Source of the DNA: Mytilus edulis
Taxonomy: Eukaryota; Mollusca; Bivalvia; Mytilida; Mytilidae
Assembly (NCBI RefSeq): GCF_963676685.1
Contig: NC_092356.1
Span: 18,401,750 to 18,465,749, forward strand
Direction: 5' to 3'
Length of the DNA: 64,000 nt
Position numbers and translations under genes: made by a program. Of this stretch, positions 30,966-41,302 are shown in pieces (the first letter of the stretch is position 1; every line of letters starts with the position of its first letter). A model generated the notes under the pieces. The model saw only the letters and a program-made list of their open reading frames with translations, was not told the origin of the DNA and did no database searches.

Positions 30966-31052
30966 TAGCCGATGTGGTCGAGTGGTCTAGAGCGCTGGAC
31001 ATGAGGCTAAGCGATTGGTGCTGTACTGGGTTCAAAGTTCGAATCCCGCTGA
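30966..31052 (+). repeat. tRNA-like sequence (SINE head), not a functional tRNA
   Basis: Has an A box (TGGTCGAGTGGTCTAGAG) and a B box (AGTTCGAATCCC) in type II spacing, but the ends do not pair as an acceptor stem. Lies directly 5' of the Penelope-like fragment. Confidence 0.6.
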
Positions 31053-31128
31053 GGGACGGACAAACATTTGTCAGTAGAAAATCTAACACTGTTGAGTGTA
31101 ATTTTCAGACTTATATATATATATATAT

Positions 31129-33195
31129 AACACCACAAATGGTACAACTGAAAGTGACACAAGTGATCTCGACTCAGATGACGACCAAGCAGATGTCGAT
31201 ATTCCCAGATTCAGGAAAAAAAGTTCATGGATTCCGAAACCCAGTAAATGTGCAACTTTGGAACATATAATTGACAAAATTAAATCCGACGTAACACATC
31301 TGTCCACTGCCACTTCCCAAACATTCAGCAATCTATCGTCTGAAGAAAATGAAGCTGTGCGGAAACTTAAGAACAGAGACGACATTATAATTAAACCAGC
31401 TGATAAAGGTAGCGCTGTTGTCGTCATGGACAAATGTGACTACATTCAAGAGGCAGAACGTCAACTCTCTGATGAGAGATTTTATAAGAAATTAGACACT
31501 GACCCCACCCCTCAGTTCAACAAAGAGATCACAACAAACCTGAAAAACATGTGTGAACAGGGGCATATTGATGAAGACACATTTAAATACCTAAAACCTG
31601 AAAAATCAAAGCCCGGGCGTTTCTATCTTCTGCCTAAAATTCATAAAGTTAATAATCCCGGTAGACCAATTGTTTCCGCCAATGACCACCCTACAGAGAA
31701 AATATCAGAATTTATTGACTTTCATCTGAGACCACATGTAGAAAATTTACCATCCTATATACAAGACACAACACACTATCTTAAGAAAATGGAATCTCTG
31801 AACCCTCTCCCACCTGAAACGATCCTTGTTTCGCTTGATGTTACCTCCCTCTATACTAACATCCCCCATGACGATGGTATTGAAGCCTGTAGGGAAGTCT
31901 GGAACTCTCGTAACACCTTACATCCACCAACTGAATGTCTCATCCAGCTTCTAACTTTGGTATTGAAATGCAATAACTTCGTATTTAATGGCGAACACTT
32001 CCTCCAAGTTAATGGAACAGCAATGGGAACAAAGATGGCCCCGTCTTATGCCAATATTTTTATGGGGAAATTAGAACAAAGAATTCTCAATGCATCTCTT
32101 CATCAACCCCTCTCTTGGTTTCGATTTATCGACGATATTGACATGAAGTGAGACAATACTGAACAATAACTAAATCTGTTCATTCATCATGCCAACAATG
32201 CCCATCCCTCAATAAAATTCACATATGAAATCTCTGACTCTAAGATCACATTTCTTGACACTACAACGCAATTGAGGGATGGAAACATATTAACAGATCT
32301 GTATTGCAAGCCCACAGACAAACATCAATATCTATCTCCTTTGAGTTGTCATCCCAAACACTGCACCAAGAGCATTCCCTACAGCCAGGCCATACGAATA
32401 AAAAGGATTTGCTCCACCAACGATATTGCAAAAAAACGTCTACAAGAACTTCGCGGTCACCTTAAACATCGGGGCTACAAAAGAAAAGACATTGATAAAG
32501 GTTTTTCTCGTGCTAACAACATCAGCCGAGATGAGCTTTTACAATATAAAGAAAAAAAGGTCAACAAGAGGGTGCCTTTTGTGTTGAATTACCATCCAAA
32601 ATTTGACAACTTATCTCACCTAATCCGCGAAAATTGGAAAGAGATCGAAAAACATTCAAAACTATCCAAGATCTTTCCCGAACCACCTGTACTGGCATTC
32701 CGTAGGCCCAAAAGCCTTAAAGACTTGCTGGTGAGAGCTGATTTATCCTCTCAAGCAGGCTTATCATCTATGGGATCTTGCAAGGGTTGCGGAAACAAAC
32801 GATGTCTGACTTGCAAACAAATACTGGATACCCAGACTTTTAACAGTCACTCCACTGGCACTGAATACACCACATTTTGCAATGTTAACTGCAAGACTTC
32901 AAATGTTGTGTATCTCTTACAGTGTAAATGTGGTAAACAGTATGTTGGCGAGTCAGAACAGCCGTTTCACAAACGAATGAACGACCATCGTAGCGACTAC
33001 CAATGCAAGCCAGACCTCCCTCTCAGTCGACATTTGAGATCCCCTGGCCACACTAAGGCAGATCTCAATCGACTGACCATTAAAATCATTGACCACAACT
33101 CTGCTTGGTCTAAGGAGGATAGACTCGCTCGGGAAAGATTTTGGATACGAAAATTAACAACTTTGGCACCAAATGGGATAAATGAAAAGATGTAG
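31129..33195 (+). pseudogene. Penelope-like element: reverse transcriptase + GIY-YIG endonuclease, two nonsense codons
   Basis: One reading frame from the (TA)n tract to the stop at 33195, interrupted only by TGA (32149-32151) and TAA (32167-32169). N-terminal part: [16 protein letters not shown] and [10 protein letters not shown], typical of Penelope RTs. RT motifs follow: [12 protein letters not shown] (A), [18 protein letters not shown] (B), FRFIDDI (C, catalytic DD kept). After the stops the frame continues (LNLFIHHANNAHPSIKFTY, FLDTT.QL, DLYCKPTDKHQYL). C-terminal part: a Cys cluster (CKGCGNKRCLTC) and a GIY-YIG domain (VVYLLQCKCGKQYVGES). The 5' end is cut at the TA repeat. The two stops sit 18 bp apart just after the catalytic DD; this copy cannot make a full protein. 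Confidence 0.92.
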
Positions 33196-33913
33196 TTCGA
33201 CTCCGTGTAGTGCTTCACATTCAGGTTATATAACTTATTATTACAGTCTCTGTTTCTTTTTCTTAACCTTTTTCATTTGTTAAATACATTTGTTGAAGAT
33301 ACCAATTTAAATTGCTTAATTTTTTTAGGGATGTATAAGTACCTAGCCACGTTCTTCTAGTTATACTTAGTAAAAAAATATTATTACATTTTTACGGCCG
33401 TTTGTTCACGATGTTTAAATATTCAGACTCTGTTGTAACTACTTTACTCTCAATTTCAAATATTTAGATCGTTCAGTGCTGTCTATTTGGTAATTTTACA
33501 GACGTTATCATGCGTATACATGTTATACCATCATAATTGTCGTTCCCGATACAGTTTTAGAATTGTGCTAGTTCAAATCGCACATTATTATTTGTATTTA
33601 AAGCATATATATGAGCTCTCTGTTGTAATAAACCATATAACCTATGTCATGTTAACATTTTTTGAGAATGGTGCAAGCGTCTTTACTGATGTTCGGTTTG
33701 ACTTTTTTTATTGTATATAATTCAAGATTTAGTAAAAGTTTAATCTAACGAGACTCAAAGATGATTCATTTCACATCAGAATCTGACTGACGAAGGATAT
33801 CTGTTATCCGAAATATTTATAAATAATTACATTTATAGTTACCTTTTTTTGTATTTGGAGTTGTTGTGTACACTTTTTTAGGCGTTTATATATATAAATA
33901 TATATACAACTCT
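33196..33913. other. 3' flank of the Penelope-like element
   Basis: AT-rich, probably the element's 3' untranslated part at least to the TATATAAATATATATAC stretch near 33890. No gene seen. Confidence 0.4.
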
Positions 33914-34220
33914 AAACATCAACCCAACAATTTTAGATCTGTAAATTTGCTTTCGCAAATTTTTTGTTCTTTCCTCGCCGGTATTCGAACCCATGCTACT
34001 GAGATATCGTGATACCAAATCGCCTGCACTGTAGCCATCCGCTAGACCACACGACCACCTGGGCTTCATAAAACAATGAAGCTTTCGGTGGCCGAGTGTT
34101 ACTTTTCCACGTGAGTTTTAATCTAGCGTCGTACTACAGTACATGATATATAAGGCATGAAGATGTTATTTTTACAGATCAGCTAAATTATCTAAAGTAA
34201 AGGATCCAACAAATTGATGT
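33914..34220 (-). repeat. tRNA-like SINE plus flank, duplicate 1
   Basis: On the minus strand there is an A box (GTGGTCGTGTGGTCTAGCG) and a B box (GGGTTCGAATACC). The unit recurs 441 bp downstream with few differences, so this is a tandem duplication. The ends do not form an acceptor stem. Confidence 0.7.
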
Positions 34221-34355
34221 AAGATACAGTCACAGAAATAATTATATTTATAAGTACGTCTGAACCAGTGACAACTCTACAACAGATTTATCCATCGGAT
34301 CACTAGAGGTGATGGTGATACATGGCTGTGTACATTCTGTATAAACAACTCGTCT

Positions 34356-34635
34356 GAACATCAACCCAACAATGTTAGATCTGTAAATTTGCTTTCGCAA
34401 GTTTTTTTTTCTTCCCTCGCCGGGATTCGAACCCATTCTACTGAGATATCGTGACACTAAATCGCCTGCACTGTAGCCATCCCGGTAGACAACACGACCA
34501 CCTGGGCTTCTTAAAAATGAAGCTTTAGGTGGCCGAGTGTTACCTTTCCACGTCAGTTTTAATCTAGCGTCGTACTACAGTACATGATATATAAGGCATA
34601 AAGATGTTATTTTTACAGATCAGCTAAATTATGTA
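34356..34635 (-). repeat. tRNA-like SINE plus flank, duplicate 2 (interrupted)
   Basis: Copy of 33914-34220 up to CAGCTAAATTATGTAA. The expected continuation (AGTAAAGGATCC, ACAAATT) reappears only at about 36,617, beyond the hairpin-bounded insertion. Confidence 0.7.
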
Positions 34636-36612
34636 AGGGATATAAGCCGATAACAGTCCATTCTGTAAAATATTGGACAGGTCTGAGGCCGCAGGCCGAA
34701 GACCTGTTCAATATTTTACAGAATGGACTGTTAGAGGCTTATATCTTACTTAAAACATTGTTTAACACGTCGATAAAAGTTAAAATAAAAGAAAAGCCAG
34801 CAAAGATTTATTTTCATCAAGTATGAAAATTGTTTTGTAAATAAACTTTCTTTACATTAAAATATATCCTACATGTTGGCCCCTTTAAACAATAACTAAA
34901 CTTAATACAAATAGACAAAAAGAAAGTACAGCTGAAGGTAAACAACATGTATTGCTACATGAAGAATAACAGTAAGACACAGGGTATGTGTATCGTGATT
35001 TTTACGTGCGCAAGGACTACTCACATTTTCTGCTCATAGTGTCCGTGGATACCATTACATACGGTTTGTGTTTCAAAATGGATAAAGTGATGAAAGTATA
35101 TTTTAAATGCAAAAACGAAGAAAAAGATGTCGTTGCATGTATTAGTGATTGTGTTGTTTCAAAAAATGTGTAATTGGAATCTATTCAGATACAGAATTCA
35201 GTGTGGATTACAAAGAGGATATAGACAAAGCAGCTAACAATGGTTAGTTTTATATATATTATATTTCAAAATGTAGTCCTCCTCTTTTAGTTTCTTGTTT
35301 CTTCTTGGGTTTTATTTTTACCAAGTGAATGAAAAAAGAAAAAGAATAGGATATGAAAACAGGTTCTTGTTGAACCATATCGAGTGCACCGCAGTCGATT
35401 TTATTACAAATACATATTAATTAATCTGAACAAATGAAGAAATAGCAACATGCAATCAGTTATATTCTTTTATTGGATTTTTCAAGAGACTGTACCCAAA
35501 CGGTACCACCTGAATACACCCCCCCCCCCCCTTTTCTGTTTTTTTTTTCTTTCTGCAAGGTCGTGTCGCTCTTTTTTTTCGTTTATTTGTTTATTGAGTC
35601 CTTTGTGTTTTATAAATGTTACCGAAATATATTCTTGTCTCGATCTTCTTTTGAAAAAAAATCTCTCATAAAACGATCACTGCAAAAAAGTGCGAATCGG
35701 AAACACGATTGGTTTGTTTGACAGATAAAATGCGGTAATGTGTTCCTTTATTCTACTTTCCATATTCATCGTGGTTCATGAGCGAAGTGTAGCATTATAT
35801 TTATATTTAAGCAATAATATCAGACTTAAAAAAACAATATTTCTTAATCAAATTAGAAACTTGAATATTATTAAAACTATTATAGTCCCCTAGTTCATGA
35901 AGGAAGTTCAAAATTCGCACTTTCTACACAGGATAAGGTTTAGTTTGTTCATGGCCCTTGTATTGTAGCATGATCTATCAAATTAAAAAATAATTACTTC
36001 ATTGCTTTATTCATTTTTAATTGTAGTTGAAACTGATGTTAGGAAGAATAAGAGCAACACCAGAGGTCAATTTTGATAGTCTAAAGACGGATGAGGATAA
36101 CTCTTTTGAAAAAAGAAATAAATTCATAAAATCCAAAGAACAAGACTTTCAACGAGCATAATCAACTTATTGAATTAGTCTTAAAAGAGACAACCCCAAA
36201 ACACGAGAAAATGGCTGTGATATTAGTATTGGATGTGTTAAAAATCAATTTGAAAGTGATTTCTTTTCCTCAAGAAACCGTTTTGATGAGTGACAAAGTT
36301 ATTGTATTGGAAAGTGACTTTAATAAAATGTTTTTATTTAACTGTCATTTGTTCTTTGGTTGTATTTAATGTTTACAAGATGAAAACAATTGGGGTATTA
36401 ATAGGTTTTTTATTTGAGTGATTTAACTATCATTTACCTGTAAGAATCAGTTATGCTACCTTTAGCTGTCCAATATTTTTAAGAAAGAGGAGGGCTATTC
36501 TTAAAAATATTGGACAGCTAAAGGTGACATAATGGTTTCTTACAGGTAAATGATAGTCCAATCACTGAAATAAAGAACAGGTAAAACAATAGAATGACGT
36601 CACAACAATGTT
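34633..36612. mobile_element. ~1.97 kb insertion with long terminal hairpins
   Basis: Defined as an insertion by comparison with the uninterrupted duplicate at 34190-34230. The left edge is a 110-bp hairpin (34633-34750, arms TATAAGCC..TAACAGTCCATTC, loop rich in GGCC). The right edge carries a 150-bp hairpin (36415-36567, arms ATCATTTACCTGTAAGAA and TAGCTGTCCAATATTTTTAA). TTAAAACATTGTT follows the left hairpin, and its complement AACAATGTTTTAA ends the insertion. The interior has decayed coding-like sequence (MDKVMKVYFKCKNEEKDVV near 35080; after a frame shift, IYSDTEFSVDYKEDIDKAAN). No known transposase recognised. Confidence 0.6.
35517..35531. repeat. C homopolymer
   Basis: Run of cytosines followed by T/C-rich sequence; the small frames over it are not coding. 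Confidence 0.8.
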
Positions 36613-36689
36613 TTAACTATAGTAAAGGATCCTACAAATTAATATGAGATTTTGTTAGATGTTATATATTACAGACATACAACGCAACA

Positions 36690-37145
36690 AGTACCCGCCC
36701 ACGTCCACTTGTTATTTTTGTCCATTTGATGATTTAAGCCCTGTCCAACTGTTTTTTATGGCCGTTTTTTATAGGTCGTTCTTATGTTGTACTGTTATAC
36801 CACTGTCCCAGGTTAGGGGGAGGGTTGGGATCCCGCTCACATGTTTAACCCCGCCACATTCTGTATGCATGCGCCTGTCCAAAGTCAGGAGCATGTATTT
36901 CAGTGGTTGTCTTTTATTTATATGTTGCATATTTATTTTACTTTCATTTATTGACCATAATTAGGCCAGAAGTTTTCTCGTTTGAATTGTTTTACATTGT
37001 CATTTAGGAGCCTTTTATAGCTGATTATGCGGTATGGGCTATACTTATTGTTTAAGGCCGTACGGTGACCTATAGCTGTTAATGTCTGTGACATTTTGGT
37101 CTCTTGTGGACAGTTGTTTCATTGGCAATCATACCACATCTTCTT
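36690..37145 (+). repeat. Mussel-type interspersed repeat (long copy)
   Basis: Blocks ATCCCGCTCACATGTTTAAC, CTGTCCAAAGTCAGGAGCAT, AAGGCCGTACGGTGACCTAT, GGTCTCTTGTGGACAGTTGT and a tail CATTGGCAATCATACCACAT. Homologous to the host repeat at 37611-39660. Confidence 0.7.
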
Positions 37146-37863
37146 TTTTATATGAATAAAACAATTAAATCAACATACAAAATGATCTAACAAAGACAAA
37201 AACAAAATAATTCTAGTGAAGTCTGCATAGTGTATAATGTAAAGATATACAAGCATAGCTTTTTAACTGAGGTATCCAAACGTCATACGCTGCTGGAAAT
37301 GGTTTCTTACCACTACAGAAAGAGTTGACAAATGTTAAATTGAAAAAATCCCATGTGTCTTAGGTTTTGTTGAAGTCGGTCATCTGTGCCATGGCTTTGT
37401 TTGGACTTATTTGTTTGTTTTTTGGCCTTGCATGTTTATCTCTAATATTTTATTAACTGTGCATTTACATTCAGATATCGCAGATCAAATTTATTCGTTC
37501 ATAGTGTATTAATTTACGTTTTTTGATTAAGTTAAGCCTGCCAATTGATATTTTATCGTATGTTTTTCTATGTTGTGATGTTATGCTATTGTTTCAGAAA
37601 AAGGGAGAAAGTTTGGCACCATTAAAACGTTTAATCCCGCTGCAAATGTTTGCACCTGTCCTAAGTCAGGAATCTGATGTACAGTAGTTGTCGTTTGTTT
37701 ATGTTATTTATACGTGTTTCTCGATTCTCGTTTTTTCATATAGATTAGACCATTGGTTTTTCCGTTTGAATGGTTTTACACTAGTAATTTTGGGGCCCTT
37801 TATAGCTTGTTGTTTGGTGTGAGCCAAGGCTCCGTGTTAAAGGCCGTACATAGACCTATAATG

Positions 37864-39575
37864 CCCGCGTCACACTGTCCCGATTTTTTTATATACGATG
37901 GACACCCGAGTGCGAAAATTGTAAGTTCATACGAAGTTGGTCCCGATCTCGTTAAAATATCAAAAAGTGACCGAAGCAAGAACGATGAATATCGAAGTCT
38001 ACACGATGGTGCCACAATTATATATGATAGCAAAAGATGAACATACGAAGGTTAACCGAAGACGGGTATTTAAGCTTCATATATCAGCCGAAGCCTACAC
38101 GATGGATCACGAAGGCTACACGATGGATTACGATGATAGCGCGAGGGACATACGATGTATAAAAGACGTCGTGTACAGCTTACGATGCAAAGTTGATTTC
38201 CGTATATACGTGTACCTGCAGTGTTGGTGCACGAGGCGCGTTTATGATTTTCATTATGTTAATTGATATGAAAAATTGACAAAAAATAATATTTATACTT
38301 GTAAAAGTGAATCCTGAGCCTGTAATAGCTGCTCTTTTTTTTCCATTTGAATTAATAGAAACAACGCTGTCGCCTTTCTTTTTCTCATAGAATCATATGA
38401 TATGAGCTCCATGTTTTGTGAACGTCTTTCTTAACTATCGTATTAGACTGGCCAGTGCATATCGCGCATGGCACTTTAAATGTACTTTAGCGCGAAAAGG
38501 AGTAGGTCCGGTAAGGGCCGATTTTGGCCCCAAATTTCAGTTTTATCTAACGAGATATTTAGGACACTTTTTAAACACTTAAGTGTCTATTTCAATTGAT
38601 TCGATTAGTTTATGTAAAAGATTTTAACTGATCCAGTCATTAAAAACGCTCCGATTGAAGCTTAAATATGAAAAATCTATCAAATATGCCAAAAAACGTC
38701 ACTTTTCAGATGGTTTTCGTCAAAAATGAAAGTGGCCGCATCCGTGTTCATCCTCAACCTTTATATATGTTATGTATTATCATCAAATACAACTTACATT
38801 TGAATATTATGAATGAACACGAATGCGGCCACTTTCATTTAAGACGGAAACCGTCTACAATTTAACTAAAATGCTATAATTGTGAAGATTTCAGTAATTA
38901 AGCATGACTTTATGATGCTAGTACACGATATATGTACATTGTATTGTCAAAAACAGCACATATTTATGTAGCAGAAGCATTCTACTTTCCAAAAAGAAGG
39001 TAAAAGATTACATTTTCACAATTTTGCAAAACTGCCTAATTTTGGGGCCAAAAAGGGGTCTTACTGAACCTACTCCTTTATTTTCATTTAGCTGGATTTA
39101 TTGCCGTCGTAGTTCCTTCTTGTCGCCTTCGTACTTTTATTCGATGGCAACACGACGGGATTACGAGGTCTTCACGAAGTCGTGTTGCCATCGTAAGACG
39201 TTCGGGTAACTTCGTGATTCATTCGTGTAGACATCGTAATGTCAAAACTGCCCGATGGATGCGATGGAAACACGAATGCAATACGATGTTCAGAGATGCA
39301 TTCCTGGTGACATTACGATGGTGAGGATGGTGATACAAACTCAATACGAACCCTCAACATCGGACGCACCTTCGGGGATTTTTTAACATGTTAAAAAATT
39401 TAGAACCCTTCCCGAAGTTGTACCCGAAGGCTAGAAAAAGTGCATGGCCGATGGTTCTACGATGGTTAAAGATGGCACTACAAATAGCCCGATCTTGATA
39501 CGACCAGTCCCGATTTTGAAAATTTCCATAATCGTGTTGCCATCGGCGTAAAAATCGGGACAGTGTGACGCGAGC
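37864..39575. mobile_element. TIR element (1.7 kb) with 6-bp target duplication
   Basis: Ends CCCGCGTCACACTGTCCCGA and, reverse-complemented, GCTCGCGTCACACTGTCCCG. Flanked by ATAATG on both sides (37858-37863, 39576-39581), a credible target duplication. The arms are rich in CGATGG/CACGA motifs. No transposase. It carries a second element inside. Confidence 0.75.
38496..39079. mobile_element. MITE nested inside the 37864-39575 element
   Basis: Ends AAAGGAGTAGGTCCGGTAAG and, reverse-complemented, AAAGGAGTAGGTTCAGTAAG. TIR similarity of about 45 bp includes TTTTGGCCCCAAA. An inner inverted pair, GAAAGTGGCCGCATCCGTGT and its complement, surrounds the centre. No clear target duplication. Confidence 0.7.
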
Positions 39576-39761
39576 ATAATGGTTTACTTTTTTCAAATTG
39601 TTATTTGGATGGAGGGTTGTCTCATTAGCACTCACACCACATCTTCCTATATCTATATGATATGAAAGATAAGATGACAAATTAAAATTGACTTTGCTTG
39701 GGGAACATTCATAACTTTGATAATTTTGGTAGTTTTCTTAATTTACTTTTTCCTCTAGCTA

Positions 39762-40521
39762 TCTATAATACTAAAATAACGAGGACCTCTTTGTCAGCCG
39801 TCATGGGGTAAAAACGACAAATCAAAGAATTCAACTTTATATATAGCTTATATAGGACAATGGTGTAGATAAAATATTACACCACTCCAGACCCTTTTGT
39901 TTTCCACATAATTAATACTGCCAATAATTAACAAGTTCCGGGTGGAATCCGATACCGATAACAATAGTATATTCACCTGTTACCTATTACCTTATCTGTA
40001 CGTTCCGCATCTGACAGGCATACCACCAAACGGTGTATTTAGGATTTTGCTATATACACGGGTCATAATCATAGGGTTGACACTACTAAATTCAATCATT
40101 GTCAAATTGTTCCCTATTGTAGTATTTTAATCAGTAAGACTTTCTAAGATAATAATACGAATACTTAAAATCTGGACTTAAAATAAGGCGTGTAGGTACA
40201 GTTTTTAATTTTTTAGCGGGCATGACGTAAAACAGCGAATCAAAGAATTCAACTTTATTTATAACGAATAAAGGACAATGCTGTTGATTAAAAAATACTC
40301 CATTTCAAGACCTCTTGTTTTCCAAGTAATTAATATTACCAATAATTGATAAGTTCCAGGTCGACGGGTTCAAACAGAAAGAGTTTGAAAGCAGAGTAAA
40401 CTGTGTATCGTATAATCGGCATGACTTTATCAGATGACAAAACCAATACTAAAATTAGGCTTACACATAGTTATATACTTTAATTCAGTCACGGACCCGC
40501 GATATCACGGGTGTGTTCTTG
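39762..40521. mobile_element. Helitron-like non-autonomous element, copy 2 (longer)
   Basis: Same ends as 25680-26324: A|TCTATAATACTAAAAT and hairpin ACCCGCGATATCACGGGT then GTGTTCTTG|T. Contains an internal block (about 40150-40270) missing from copy 1. No Rep/helicase domain. Confidence 0.6.
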
Positions 40522-41288
40522 TTGTATATAAGAATATCAACATTCAAGTCAGAGAAATGAGAATTGATAGAATTAATAAAACAATATGTTTCAATTGGTT
40601 TAAATAAAAGTATATGTTTGAATTTATTTTTAAATTAAGTGAAAAACATCAAAGATACAAATTTTGTTGCACCAAATATGCATTTTGATTAGTTTATCTC
40701 GTCAATGAGATAAGAAGCCAACAAATCCAATAACTTATACAAACATTGAAGTGATATATCAGAGCAGCCAAACATGGACATGGAATTAGACAAAATTTCT
40801 TCATTTAAACAATTTTCAATATTGCAATATTCAATACATCATTATAAGTATCTGATTGCTGTTACTGAAGAACTGACTCCTTCCTCGTAACAAACGCATT
40901 CTCTTACGTCTCTTTTCAAATTATATTCAGTTCCTTATTGTACAGAAAAGCACATCTATATTCTGTTTGATGAGGTACTACATATACCATATATGCAGCA
41001 ACAATTCGAGCTTTCTGCAATGCAACCATATCGAACAAATAACGCCTTGAACACTTTATATAGTACTTCAGCAATATAGAAGTAAACCTATTTTTAGTTT
41101 ATACTGTATGACTTGGAACATTTAACCATGAAAAGAATACTGTGTTTTGACAAAATTAGGTTGTGACAAAAAATTATTGATATCACAGATTTTTTCAACA
41201 TATTCTAAAAGTTGGCACATTAATAATAAATAATTCAACCACGCATATTTTAATATTTATCAATATCATGTTTATATTTTTATTACAG
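40522..41288. other. Upstream region / probable intron of the B-box NHL gene
   Basis: AT-rich, ends with the acceptor TTTTTATTACAG at 41277-41288, which implies at least one upstream non-coding exon. I could not place it. Confidence 0.4.
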
Positions 41289-41302
41289 AAGAAGTGATTA
41301 AT

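Larger units (their letters stand above)
37611..39660 (+). repeat. Mussel-type interspersed repeat, split by a TIR element
   Basis: Left part 37611-37863 (GTTTAATCCCGCTGCAAATG, CCTGTCCTAAGTCAGGAATC, AAGGCCGTACATAGACCTAT). Right part 39576-39660 (ATAATGGTTTAC, then TTGTCTCATTAGCACTCACA). Joined, they give the usual order of this family; the gap is exactly the element at 37864-39575. Confidence 0.75.

Noticed and set aside
30966-31052. Possible functional tRNA (type II)
   Set aside because: A and B boxes are present, but the 5' and 3' ends do not pair into an acceptor stem; better read as a SINE head. The same holds for 33978-34075 and 34418-34515 (-).
30974-31270. 98-codon plus-strand frame before the Penelope-like element
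   Set aside because: It reads across the tRNA-like region and the TA repeat; the true element frame is a different one, open from about 31129.
37753-38266. 77-109 codon frames rich in Y, T and D
   Set aside because: They come from the CGATGG-rich arm of the TIR element; both strands and several frames are open.
41294-41302. Upstream GTG start for the B-box NHL gene
   Set aside because: A eukaryotic gene will start at the ATG at 41303; the GTG lies six bases after the splice acceptor.
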